Shown here piece after piece: positions 52,289 to 60,926 of a stretch of 64,000 nucleotides of DNA (within the stretch, counting starts at the first letter, position 1; every line of letters starts with the position of its first letter). The stretch comes from Enterococcus casseliflavus NBRC 100478 (GTDB taxonomy: Bacteria > Bacillota > Bacilli > Lactobacillales > Enterococcaceae). Below the pieces are notes generated by a model, which was given only the letters and a program-made list of their open reading frames with translations, had not been told where the DNA came from and did not search any database. Position numbers and translations under genes: made by a program. The DNA is taken from the NCBI RefSeq assembly GCF_001544095.1, contig NZ_BCPT01000003.1:62001-126000 (forward strand), written 5' to 3'.

Positions 52289-53017
52289 ATGAATGTGTTA
52301 TTAATCGCAGGAACGATCGGGGCAGGAAAAAGCAGTTTGACTGATTTTTTATCGAAGGAAATGGCGTCGAAGCCTTTCTATGAAAACGTGGAGGACAACG
52401 ATGTTCTGCCATTGTTTTATTCCAATCCAGAGCGATACGCCTTTTTATTGCAGATTTTTTTCTTAAACAAAAGCTTTTTAGGGATGCGGGAAGCTTTGTC
52501 CAATGATGACAATGTCATTGACCGCTCCATCTATGAGGATAGCTTGATGTTTCATCTAAATGCGGATCTAGGTCGAATCGCACCGATGGAAGTCGAACAA
52601 TACGATAACCTGTTGAACACGATGTTGCGAGAATTGGAAGAATCAGCGCCATTGAAACATCCAGATCTAATGGTTCATATTAAGGTTTCCTTGGATACAA
52701 TGATTGAACGGATCAACAAACGTGGTCGTTCCTATGAACAAATTGCCAACGATCCGACATTGTACGACTATTACAAAGAATTAAATCAGCGATACGATGA
52801 ATGGTATGAAAACTTTGACGTTTGTCCGAAAATGCAAATTGATGGGGATCAATTGGACTTTGTTGCCAATGAAGACAACCTCATGGTGATCCTCGAGATG
52901 ATCCAAGAAAAATTGGCGGAAGTCCGTCAGACCCATGGCAAAGGACACTATTGTACGGACAAAGCCATCGCAAAAGGTGATTTTTCTAAGAAAAACGCAG
53001 CATCTGTGACAAGCTGA
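52289..53017 (+). CDS. Deoxynucleoside kinase
   Basis: Phosphorylates deoxynucleosides (242 aa, dAK/dGK-type family of lactic acid bacteria). P-loop GTIGAGKSS near residue 10, the DRS motif in NVIDRSIYED and a lid RINKRGRSYEQ are visible. ATG at 52286 and 52289 are both possible after AAAGG. It lies seven to ten bases after the broken transferase, completing a salvage operon. About 30 C-terminal residues extend beyond the usual end and are basic. Confidence 0.92.
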   Translation: MNVLLIAGTIGAGKSSLTDFLSKEMASKPFYENVEDNDVLPLFYSNPERYAFLLQIFFLNKSFLGMREALSNDDNVIDRSIYEDSLMFHLNADLGRIAPMEVEQYDNLLNTMLRELEESAPLKHPDLMVHIKVSLDTMIERINKRGRSYEQIANDPTLYDYYKELNQRYDEWYENFDVCPKMQIDGDQLDFVANEDNLMVILEMIQEKLAEVRQTHGKGHYCTDKAIAKGDFSKKNAASVTS

Positions 53018-53083
53018 CCCAGCAGTTGAGGACGGCTTACGAAAAAAACAAGTGTCTTATCGACAATGGGAGGGAGCAAGACG

Positions 53084-53935
53084 ATGAATGTTGAACGATT
53101 TATTGAAGCGAGGAAACAGGCGGGCTTCTCGCAGCAAGAACTTTCGGAAGGAATCTGTACGCAAGCCACTTTGAGTAAATTTGAAAACAACGGTCAAGCA
53201 CCGTCCCTCAAAATTTTGATCAAATTGTGTAATCGGATCGGCTTGCCATTGGTCGACTTGTTTTCTTCCATGAATGTCGCAACGACCAAAATCAAGGAAG
53301 AATTGGCAAAAGCCGAATTCTACTTGATCACAAGCGAGTATGAACAGTTGGCTGCATTGCTAAGTCAAATCGAAGTAAAGCTGATCGATGAACCAGCTTT
53401 AAAAGCGCAATATGATTATTTAAAAGGCTTTGAAATGATTTTTAATGAAGCTGCGATTACCGATGTCCTGTTTCAATTCGATCAGTTATTGATGAATGAA
53501 ACGGCGGAGGAATTGTTTGATCTCTTAGCGTATACGGGGATCGGTTTGGTGTATGCCAGAGAAGAAGAATGGGCAAAGGCCGAGTTTTATGTGACGAAGG
53601 TCTTTGAGAAAATTTATACCTATCCGATCAAAACGATCGAAGACACGTGGCGGGTATTGAACATCGTCTTTCATTGCGGCGTCTTTTATGCCAAAGTCGA
53701 TGATTTGGAAACTAGTGATACCTTGTTAAATTATGTGTTGGCGATTTGTTCCGACAATCATTTGACCTACTACTTGGCTCGCGCGGCAGCCCAACTGACC
53801 GAAAATGCCATTCGCGAACAACAGCCGAAAGAAACGATTTTGGAAATGTTACACGATGCACGAGCATATGCCAAAATCAATAAAAACGTAAAATTACTGG
53901 CGCATTTAAAAGCGGTCGAAGAAACGATCGAATAA
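53084..53935 (+). CDS. XRE/TPR-type transcriptional regulator (Rgg/PlcR-like architecture)
   Basis: Protein of 283 aa: N-terminal Cro/C1 helix-turn-helix (FSQQELSEGICTQATLSKFE, residues 13-33) and an all-helical C-terminal part of TPR-like repeats, as in peptide-sensing RRNPP regulators. No small hydrophobic signalling peptide gene was found beside it. ATG at 53084 has GGGAGGGAG upstream. It might regulate the salvage operon or the flavin operon that follows. Confidence 0.88.
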   Translation: MNVERFIEARKQAGFSQQELSEGICTQATLSKFENNGQAPSLKILIKLCNRIGLPLVDLFSSMNVATTKIKEELAKAEFYLITSEYEQLAALLSQIEVKLIDEPALKAQYDYLKGFEMIFNEAAITDVLFQFDQLLMNETAEELFDLLAYTGIGLVYAREEEWAKAEFYVTKVFEKIYTYPIKTIEDTWRVLNIVFHCGVFYAKVDDLETSDTLLNYVLAICSDNHLTYYLARAAAQLTENAIREQQPKETILEMLHDARAYAKINKNVKLLAHLKAVEETIE

Positions 53936-53981
53936 AAATATATTTTCGACAAAAAAGATTTGTTGCGCAAATGCTTGATAA

Positions 53982-54018
53982 CTAGCAGTACTTTCGACGA
54001 CGGGACTGCTTTTTTGAA
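53982..54018 (+). terminator. Terminator of the XRE/TPR gene
   Basis: AGCAGT pairs with ACTGCT, followed by six T. Confidence 0.7.
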
Positions 54019-54049
54019 TTTTCTTTATATAAAAAAATATATAATCGTG

Positions 54050-54078
54050 TTGACAAAAAAATATATCGGGAGTATTCT
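54050..54078 (+). promoter_or_regulatory. Promoter of the ApbE-reductase operon
   Basis: TTGACA, 17-base spacer and TATTCT, with a direct repeat AAAAAAATATAT before and within the spacer that might bind a regulator. Confidence 0.65.
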
Positions 54079-54136
54079 TTAATTGTGAAAAAACTAACAT
54101 AATTTGAGATACATCGTTTTGGGGAGAAGGGATTTT

Positions 54137-55075
54137 ATGAAGGCAGCAGTGAGAGAAGCCGCTCGCACGATTCAGCGGATGGGCACGTCCATTGAGTTAA
54201 AAGTCGCTCATACAAAACCAGAAAGTGTACTGGACGAGCTGGAGAATCAGCTGAAAGGATACGACCATCGCTTTAGTGCCAATGATCCGCGATCGGAATT
54301 GAATCAGCTGAATCAGTTGGCAGGACAAAAGGGGCTTGTGCTTGATCCAGAATTGTACCAGCTGATCGAAATCGGCAAACATCATAGCTGTGCTCCCCAC
54401 AGTCAGCTGAATATTGCCATCGGTCCACTGGTCCAAGCATGGCGCATCGGGTTTGAAGATGCTCGCATCGTATCAGAGACGCAGGTCAAAGAATTGCTTG
54501 CGCTAACAGACCCGCAACAGATCCAATTGGCAGCAGGCAAGGTTTTTTTGAAAAAAGCTGGAATGAGGATCGACCTCGGAGCATTAGCAAAAGGCTACAT
54601 CGCTGATAAATTACGCACCCTTTGCCAAGCCCGTGGCGTAGCGTATGGATTGATCAACTTAGGCGGAAATATTGTCTGTTTCGGTCCTGCACCAAATCAT
54701 GCGGACGGGCATTGGCGGATCGGGATCCGAGATCCCAAAGGCGGTCGGGCAGACACCTTGGGCATTCTGCCAATCAAGGACCAAACCGTCGTCACTTCGG
54801 GGATCTATGAGCGGGTCTTGACCACCGCTGAAGGAACGTATCATCATTTGATTGATCCTCAGAGTGGCTTTCCCATCGAATGTGGGTATTTGTGCATCAC
54901 GATCGTTGCAGCGACATCGTTACTGGGGGAAATCTGGACTTCGCGCTTGTTTGGCAAGCCCATTCCAGTTGTTTTACAAGAGATTCAGCAGCAGCCAGAA
55001 ATCGAAGGAATCATCGTAACCAAAGAAAATGAAGTCATCGCCTCTAAAGGCATTCAGGCAAGACTTTTAAGATAG
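54137..55075 (+). CDS. apbE: FAD:protein FMN transferase (ApbE family), apparently cytoplasmic
   Basis: Transfers FMN from FAD to Thr/Ser in target proteins (312 aa). Motifs: QRMGTSIELKV, DHRFSANDPRSELNQLN, the nucleotide-binding RIDLGALAKGYIADKL and NLGGNIVCFGP, and the Mg-site region VVTSGIYERV. Unlike the common lipoprotein ApbE it has no signal peptide or lipobox, so it should act inside the cell. The ATG at 54137 has GAAGGG upstream. Twenty-four bases precede the first reductase gene; a plausible target is the tail of the second reductase. Confidence 0.92.
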   Translation: MKAAVREAARTIQRMGTSIELKVAHTKPESVLDELENQLKGYDHRFSANDPRSELNQLNQLAGQKGLVLDPELYQLIEIGKHHSCAPHSQLNIAIGPLVQAWRIGFEDARIVSETQVKELLALTDPQQIQLAAGKVFLKKAGMRIDLGALAKGYIADKLRTLCQARGVAYGLINLGGNIVCFGPAPNHADGHWRIGIRDPKGGRADTLGILPIKDQTVVTSGIYERVLTTAEGTYHHLIDPQSGFPIECGYLCITIVAATSLLGEIWTSRLFGKPIPVVLQEIQQQPEIEGIIVTKENEVIASKGIQARLLR

Positions 55076-55099
55076 CCCAACCAGAAAGGAAGAGACAGG

Positions 55100-55705
55100 A
55101 TGAAATTTATCGGATTCGTGGGAACCAATGCCACTCGTTCCACCAATCGCACGTTGTTGCAGTTTATGAAAAAAATGTTTGCCAATGAGGCAGAGATCGA
55201 ACTAGTCGAGATCAAAGATCTTCCAATGTTCAACAAACCAGAATCAAAGGAGTTGCCCGTACAAGTAACCCAGCTTGCCGAAAAAATCGCGGCAGCAGAC
55301 GGTGTGATCATCAGTACACCAGAATACGATCATGCCGTACCCGCAGCGTTGATCAATGCCCTGAACTGGTTGTCCTATGGAATTTTCCCGTTTGTTGACA
55401 AGCCAGTGATGATCACTGGTGCTTCTTATGGGACGTTAGGTTCTTCTCGTGCCCAAGCCCATCTAAGACAGATTCTGGATTCTCCAGAGTTAAAAGCACG
55501 GATCATGCCTAGCTCTGAATTTCTCTTAGGTCATTCGCTGCAAGCGTTTGACGAGCAAGGCAACTTGATCGATGAAGAGCAGATCCAAAAACTGCAAGGA
55601 CTGTTCAACGATTTTCTATTATTTGTAAAAATTACCAGCCAGTTGCAGCACGCCCATGCCGCCAATCAAAAAGAAGCTGCTGAATTTTCATGGGATACCA
55701 TCTAA
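55100..55705 (+). CDS. NAD(P)H-dependent FMN reductase
   Basis: Flavodoxin-fold reductase (201 aa) of the NADPH_dep_FMN_red family. FMN-phosphate loop GTNATRSTNRTLL (residues 8-20), the STPEYDHAVPAALINALNWL motif near 74 and GASYGTLGSSRAQ near 115 are typical. Makes FMNH2 with NAD(P)H in the cytoplasm. GGAAGAG precedes the ATG. It is paralogous to the N-terminal half of the next protein but lacks its tail. Confidence 0.92.
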   Translation: MKFIGFVGTNATRSTNRTLLQFMKKMFANEAEIELVEIKDLPMFNKPESKELPVQVTQLAEKIAAADGVIISTPEYDHAVPAALINALNWLSYGIFPFVDKPVMITGASYGTLGSSRAQAHLRQILDSPELKARIMPSSEFLLGHSLQAFDEQGNLIDEEQIQKLQGLFNDFLLFVKITSQLQHAHAANQKEAAEFSWDTI

Positions 55706-55731
55706 TCGCAAAAGATAGGAGCGTAAAGACA

Positions 55732-56952
55732 ATGAAATTGATCGGAATCGTCGGATCAGCCGCTGAAGTCTCCACCAATCGTCAGCTGCTGAACTTTATC
55801 AAAAAGCAATACAAAAAGGAATTCACGTTAGAACTTGTAGAGATCAAAGACTTTCCTCTCTTTAATCAAGAGGAAGATCAAACTAAAAGCCCAGCCATCC
55901 AGCGTTTGAATCGGCAATTATTGATGGCAGACGGTGTGATCATTGCTACACCAGAGCACAACCATACCGTGACGGCAGGATTGAAAAGCTTGTTAGAATG
56001 GCTTTCATTCAAAATCCATCCTCTGGAAAACAAACCAGTAATGATCGTGGGTGCCTCTTACTACGATCAAGGAACTTCAAGGGCCCAGCTGCATCTGCGC
56101 CAGATTTTGGACGCACCGGGAGTCAATGCTTTAGTGATGCCAGGGAATGAGTTTTTGTTGGGAAAAGCCAAAGAAGCTTTCGATGAAGCCGGTGATTTGA
56201 TCGATGCCCGAACGGTTGCTTTTTTAGATGCGACGATCAACAGCTTCTTGCAATTTATCAAAGTCGTTTCTGCCTTAGCGGGTCCCAAACAATTGCCGCC
56301 CGAAGACCTCTACGCCACAGGGAAAATCGCAACCACCGTGGAAGGGGTGGATATGTATGATGATCAATGGCTGGAAAAAGCCGCTGAAGCAGTCGGTGCC
56401 GTTTCTGGCAATACCTACGTCAAACTAAATCGCGGCTTGCTGACAGTCGATCAGATCAATTACTTCTTAGATTCGATGCCGATGGAATTGACATTTGCCG
56501 ATAGCAACAACCAATTCTTGTATTACAATCTGCGGGAAGAAGCCCAAAATATGCTGGCAGCACGTGTGCCAGGACAAGTCGGCAATCCATTAGCAAAATG
56601 CCATCCTGAAAAATCCTTCAAAAATGTTGAGTGGGTGATCCAACAGCTGCGCAGTGGGGCGACCGACGCGGTTCGGGTCCATGTGCCGAAACAGGTGCCA
56701 GAAAAATACATCGTCCACAATTATCAAGCGATGCACGATGAAAACGGCGAATATGCGGGGATCAACGAATACATCCTTGATTTCAAGCCAATCATCGAAT
56801 GGTATTTGCAACAAACCGGTCAAAAACTTGTCGGCAATGAAGACGCCATTTCCAGTGCTTCTGTGCACCAAGAACCGACCGATGCGGTCACTAGTGCCAG
56901 TACTCATGACGCACCTGCAGCAGATGCGGTCACCAGCGCTTCAGTGAAATAA
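55732..56952 (+). CDS. FMN reductase-PAS fusion with three C-terminal flavinylation-like motifs
   Basis: Multidomain reductase (406 aa). Residues 1-185: NADPH_dep_FMN_red fold (GSAAEVSTNRQLL, TPEHNHTVTAGLKSLLEWL, SYYDQGTSRAQ). About 225-355: PAS-like domain of the DUF438 type (LDSMPMELTFADSNNQFLYY). About 370-406: a low-complexity tail with D371-AISSAS, D384-AVTSAS and D398-AVTSAS. Each fits D-x-x-S/T-S/G-A-T/S, the motif ApbE modifies with FMN, with Ser in the acceptor position (or Thr391 just after). With ApbE two genes upstream, covalent FMN on this tail is likely but unproven. ATG 55732 has TAGGAG upstream. Confidence 0.9.
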   Translation: MKLIGIVGSAAEVSTNRQLLNFIKKQYKKEFTLELVEIKDFPLFNQEEDQTKSPAIQRLNRQLLMADGVIIATPEHNHTVTAGLKSLLEWLSFKIHPLENKPVMIVGASYYDQGTSRAQLHLRQILDAPGVNALVMPGNEFLLGKAKEAFDEAGDLIDARTVAFLDATINSFLQFIKVVSALAGPKQLPPEDLYATGKIATTVEGVDMYDDQWLEKAAEAVGAVSGNTYVKLNRGLLTVDQINYFLDSMPMELTFADSNNQFLYYNLREEAQNMLAARVPGQVGNPLAKCHPEKSFKNVEWVIQQLRSGATDAVRVHVPKQVPEKYIVHNYQAMHDENGEYAGINEYILDFKPIIEWYLQQTGQKLVGNEDAISSASVHQEPTDAVTSASTHDAPAADAVTSASVK

Positions 56953-56981
56953 GGGGTGTCTAAAAGGATAGAAGGAATCGC

Positions 56982-57030
56982 TAGAAGCATTCGCTTGCAA
57001 TCAGTTGCCAAGCGAATGCTTCTCTTTTTG
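56982..57030 (+). terminator. Terminator of the ApbE-reductase operon
   Basis: AGAAGCATTCGCTTG pairs with CAAGCGAATGCTTCT, then TTTTT. Confidence 0.9.
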
Positions 57031-57120
57031 CTGCTTTTTTATGAATGAACGGTTTTCTATGAGCGATTGAGTTGATCAAGGACATCGTTGCGAGGATTTC
57101 ACAAAGTTTCTGAAAAAAAT

Positions 57121-57149
57121 TTGCATATTCATCTTTTGCTTCGTATACT
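57121..57149 (+). promoter_or_regulatory. Promoter of the FUSC-like gene
   Basis: TTGCAT, 17-base spacer and TATACT. Confidence 0.65.
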
Positions 57150-57213
57150 AGTTTAGGACGTTGCTTATAAAACGGCTGTATCATCGTACATATTTTGTGA
57201 TAGGAGGAATTGC

Positions 57214-58263
57214 ATGAAAGACAAACGAAAAGTCTTGCGTCCGTTAGGATCAGGGTTTGCGATGGCGGTTCCTTTGTTTATAGGGATCCTCGTTCAGGAC
57301 CCTTTGATAAGTTCTGTGGGGGCGATGGGGGCTTTTTCCTACTTGGCTTTTCAACATCGGTCCCTTTTTTATAATCTGCGCGCCATTTTGACCCACGGCG
57401 CTGCGCTGCTGCTGGCATTTATTTTAGGCGCTGGGACAGCACTGATTCCTTGGAGCGCGCCTTTTATCATCGGTGCGTTATCGTTTTCTGCTTTTTTGTT
57501 GTCAAAAGTGATGCGGATCCCCAAGCCCGATTATTTCTTCGTGTTGATGCTTTATGCCACCGGCTTTAATTTTCACGCAGCGCACCTTGGAGAGATCTTG
57601 CACCACAGTTCCTATTTGCTTTATGGCATCGCAGGCTCACTGCTTGCTGGACTGGTGATTTCGTTGGCTGAACAGCTGCCGTTGAAAGAAGAAAAAACGG
57701 CCTTTCAACAACTGAGCTTGCACGAGAAATATTCGCTAGCATTATCTCAGCAACCAGAAATGGTCATCAAGGCGCTGCACTTTTCTTTGATATTGTTCAT
57801 TGCGACCTACATTGCCTATCTGTTGCGGGACAGCAACGGCTATTGGATCTTGATTTCTGCTGCTGCCGTCTTGGCAGGAGAACATATGGAAAAAATCAAA
57901 AATCGCACGATCGGCAGGGTACTGGGAGGAATCGTGGGGCTGCTGCTGGGTTTCTTATTGATGTCCTTGCATATGCCCCTTGAAGCAATCGCAGTGGTAT
58001 TGATCATTCTAAACATATTGACGGAGTTTTTTATGCCAGTCAATTATACCGTTGCTAATTTTTTTACCAATCCGCAAGTCCTGCTGTTAATGACTATCGG
58101 TACTAGTTTTACGCCGCTGAAATTGATCCCATTGCGTTTTTCAGGGGCATTGATCGGCAGCGTGCTGGCAATGCTGTTGATCTTTCTAATGGATTGGGCA
58201 GTAAAGCAAATGGAGCAAGCACTGGGAAACAAACCAGAAGACACGATGGATCAAACAAAATAG
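57214..58263 (+). CDS. FUSC-like membrane protein (putative aromatic acid exporter family)
   Basis: Polytopic protein (349 aa) with two sets of about five hydrophobic helices separated by a cytoplasmic segment near residues 160-185, as in the FUSC/YccS family. Landmarks are GSGFAMAVPLFIGILVQDP and YWILISAAAVLAGEHMEKIK (the second-half FUSC motif, with the basic KNRTIGRVLGG turn). Proposed to export small organic acids; unproven. TAGGAGG precedes the ATG. Confidence 0.88.
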   Translation: MKDKRKVLRPLGSGFAMAVPLFIGILVQDPLISSVGAMGAFSYLAFQHRSLFYNLRAILTHGAALLLAFILGAGTALIPWSAPFIIGALSFSAFLLSKVMRIPKPDYFFVLMLYATGFNFHAAHLGEILHHSSYLLYGIAGSLLAGLVISLAEQLPLKEEKTAFQQLSLHEKYSLALSQQPEMVIKALHFSLILFIATYIAYLLRDSNGYWILISAAAVLAGEHMEKIKNRTIGRVLGGIVGLLLGFLLMSLHMPLEAIAVVLIILNILTEFFMPVNYTVANFFTNPQVLLLMTIGTSFTPLKLIPLRFSGALIGSVLAMLLIFLMDWAVKQMEQALGNKPEDTMDQTK

Positions 58264-58280
58264 AATGCACCATCATCGAT

Positions 58281-58311
58281 AAGCAAGAGCTGTAGCTCTT
58301 GCTTTTTTTGC
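58281..58311 (+). terminator. Terminator of the FUSC-like gene
   Basis: AGCAAGAGC pairs with GCTCTTGCT, seven T. Confidence 0.88.
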
Positions 58312-58390
58312 CTTTGATCCGCTATCTAAACGTTATCTCCATCGGATAGGAAAAATAAGGGAAATATGAAATAATCGAGCAAAGGTTCCT

Positions 58391-58413
58391 ATTTCGAAAT
58401 AGAAGCGTTTACA
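58391..58413 (+). promoter_or_regulatory. cre-like site and adjoining palindrome upstream of PTS locus 2
   Basis: TAGAAGCGTTTACA (58400-58413) matches the cre core TGNNARCGNWWWCA with one mismatch. It abuts the perfect palindrome ATTTCGAAAT (58391-58400). Both lie about 90-110 bases before the regulator start and fit catabolite control. Confidence 0.5.
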
Positions 58414-58498
58414 TTTTTGCGAACTAAAGTGGCAGAAACATCTACTTTTTTTGTTGTAAGCGAAATCATATACTCAAATCAGAGAAGGAGAGAAAGTT

Positions 58499-60568
58499 GT
58501 GAAAAAACGAATCGTAGATATTTTGCATCGCCTGTTGGTGACTGATTATCCACTATCCATCGAGCAACTGGCAGAAGAGACCGCAGCCAGTGGGCGGACG
58601 ATCCGCAATGATTTGAATGAGATCAACACGTTTCTTGCTGACTTACACATCGGACCGATCCAAACCCTTCGAGGAAAGGGCATCCTTTTGAAACTGACCT
58701 CGAAACAGCAAGCCATTGTTTGGCAGGCATTACACGCACAACAGTCGGAATATATGACCCGTGAAGAGCGTCGTTTTGATCTGCTGCTGCATCTGACCTT
58801 TTCAAAAGAGATTCTGGTGTTGAATAAAAAAGAAGAAGCGTACCAGATATCAAAAAGCAGCATGGATGAAGACATGCGCCGTTTGCGGGCGGACATCAAT
58901 AAATATGGCATTGAGATCATTAGCCTAGGAAAAAAAGGACTGCGGTTGAATGGATCGGAACGAGCGATTCGGACGATGATTTTTGACATCATCAATCAGC
59001 GGATCGGTAGGTTGCCACTTGATAAACAGACCCCAGATTTAGTCTTTACGAAAGTGCTTTATCGCTATTTGCCGCAAAAAGAAATCAAACAGATCCAACT
59101 AGTGATGCAAGCAGTGTTGCCGCCAAATCAAAATGAGTTGTATAGCAGCCAAATTTTATTGTTTACCGCCATTTGGCTGATGCGTATCAGAATGAAGGAA
59201 TTTATCACTCGCATGAACTGGTCTACTTCCAGCAATCCGCTCCAAGGGTCAGCCTATATCCAGGCGATCGCTGAAACCTTTTCGATCCAGCCACCAGAAA
59301 TCGAAGTCAACTATCTTTCTTTCATCATCGAGTCACTGAACTTTAAAGATTTGTCCAATTCCATCGAATGGGCGCATGCGCAACTTTTGTCGCTGCAGCT
59401 GATCCAATTTGTCGAATGCCAAACCAAGATCCCTTTTAGTAAAAAGGAAGAAGAGCTGTTAGAGGGATTGTATAAACATATGGCCGCGCTAATCGTTCGA
59501 GCCAAGAGCGGCATTCAAGTACCCAATCCGATCAAAGAGACCGTTCGCAAAAATTATGGACAAATCTACCAAGCCGTCAAGGGGTTCGCTCCTACGATCG
59601 AAGAGATCGTCGGTCAACCACTATCAGAAGATGAACTGACATTTCTCGTGATACATTTTTCTACAGCCCTAAGTTCATTGAACCACGAAATCATTACGAG
59701 CTATAAGGCGGTCGTCGTCTGTAACCATGGAATGGCAACCGGCAATCTGCTGGCAGCCAGCCTCAAGGAGAAGTTTCCAGAAGTAGAAGTTGCGGCAGTC
59801 TTGAATTCACAAGAAGTCAATTTGATTACGAAATTCGATGTGGATCTGGTTTTTTCAACCTTTGAGATCGATTATCGAGAAAAGCCGGTATTACTGATCC
59901 CACCGATCATCAATGAAGAAAATCACCAAGTGATCCGCCGTTTCTTAAACAACAATGAACAATTCAAGCGGATAGCCTTTGACCAAAAAAATGCCACGCT
60001 GTTCTTCAATCAGTTGCTTACAGTGATTGAAGAAAGCGGCGGGACAGTCGATGCTGCCGCCTATCGCAAATTGACACACTTGTTTGAACAAAATCAATTA
60101 GTCATTAATGCAAGGGAGATTCAGCCAATGTTAAAAGATGTTTTATCCGCTAATCATATTCAATTAAACGTTCCTGTTCAAAATTGGGAAGAAGCCATTG
60201 AACGCTCTGCGCAGCCGCTAGTAAAAGAACAGATCATCGAAAAACGCTATATCGAGGCAATGGTTGCGGCGGTGGAGGAATACGGTCCCTATATCGTCAT
60301 TGGCAAACATTTGGCGCTGGCGCATGCACGACCAGAAGATGGCGCCCAGCAGTTGGGTGTGAGTGTCCTCACCTTGGCGCCGCCAGTCGCATTTGGGAAC
60401 CCAGAAATGGACCCCGTCAAAATCATTTTTTGCTTGGCTGCGGTGGACTCCTACTCTCATCTTGCCATCATGAAGGAATTGATCGAACTGATCAATGATG
60501 AAGAAAAAGTCACGCAGTTGCTGGCTTGCTCTACGATTGAAGCGTTTCAATCATTGCTATTTTCATAA
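58499..60568 (+). CDS. PRD/PTS regulator with fused C-terminal EIIA domain
   Basis: Transcriptional activator (689 aa). Order: N-terminal helix-turn-helix (LSIEQLAEETAASGRTIRNDL), a second DNA-binding-like region near 85-150, PRD part (second PRD ending FLVIHFSTALSS near 395), EIIB-like domain with VVVCNHGMATGN near 408, and a C-terminal EIIA domain (about 540-689) with the active His in LALAHARPEDG. The EIIA part is homologous to the free EIIA at 18965. No separate EIIA gene follows, so this domain may phosphorylate the EIIB encoded next. The start is GTG with GAAGGAGAG upstream. Confidence 0.92.
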   Translation: MKKRIVDILHRLLVTDYPLSIEQLAEETAASGRTIRNDLNEINTFLADLHIGPIQTLRGKGILLKLTSKQQAIVWQALHAQQSEYMTREERRFDLLLHLTFSKEILVLNKKEEAYQISKSSMDEDMRRLRADINKYGIEIISLGKKGLRLNGSERAIRTMIFDIINQRIGRLPLDKQTPDLVFTKVLYRYLPQKEIKQIQLVMQAVLPPNQNELYSSQILLFTAIWLMRIRMKEFITRMNWSTSSNPLQGSAYIQAIAETFSIQPPEIEVNYLSFIIESLNFKDLSNSIEWAHAQLLSLQLIQFVECQTKIPFSKKEEELLEGLYKHMAALIVRAKSGIQVPNPIKETVRKNYGQIYQAVKGFAPTIEEIVGQPLSEDELTFLVIHFSTALSSLNHEIITSYKAVVVCNHGMATGNLLAASLKEKFPEVEVAAVLNSQEVNLITKFDVDLVFSTFEIDYREKPVLLIPPIINEENHQVIRRFLNNNEQFKRIAFDQKNATLFFNQLLTVIEESGGTVDAAAYRKLTHLFEQNQLVINAREIQPMLKDVLSANHIQLNVPVQNWEEAIERSAQPLVKEQIIEKRYIEAMVAAVEEYGPYIVIGKHLALAHARPEDGAQQLGVSVLTLAPPVAFGNPEMDPVKIIFCLAAVDSYSHLAIMKELIELINDEEKVTQLLACSTIEAFQSLLFS

Positions 60569-60592
60569 AAAACAAGAAAAGGGGAAAAAATC

Positions 60593-60895
60593 ATGAACAA
60601 ATTATCGATCTTATTCGTATGCGGTGCAGGTCTTGGCAGCAGCTTTGCGGCTCAGATGTCAACAGAAGATGTCTTAACGAAATTAGGAGTGGAGGCGAAA
60701 TTGGATCATGTCGATATCTCATCAGCGGTATCAATGAAACCAGACATCATCATTACAGCAGAGAATTTCCGAACGCAATTTGAAAAGTTTGCTTTGGACC
60801 CGACAACCGCAATCATTTATTTACGCAACATCGTTTCAAAACCAGAAATCGAAGAAAAAATCACCCCAGTATTAACGGAAAAAGGCGCACTGTAA
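60593..60895 (+). CDS. PTS EIIB component
   Basis: Small phosphocarrier (100 aa) with catalytic Cys in LFVCGAGLGSSFAAQM near residue 10. It passes phosphate to the sugar carried by the next gene's product. AAAAGGGG precedes the ATG. Confidence 0.92.
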   Translation: MNKLSILFVCGAGLGSSFAAQMSTEDVLTKLGVEAKLDHVDISSAVSMKPDIIITAENFRTQFEKFALDPTTAIIYLRNIVSKPEIEEKITPVLTEKGAL

Positions 60896-60926
60896 GGAAG
60901 AGGCATGACGAAGGGAGTTTGAAAAA

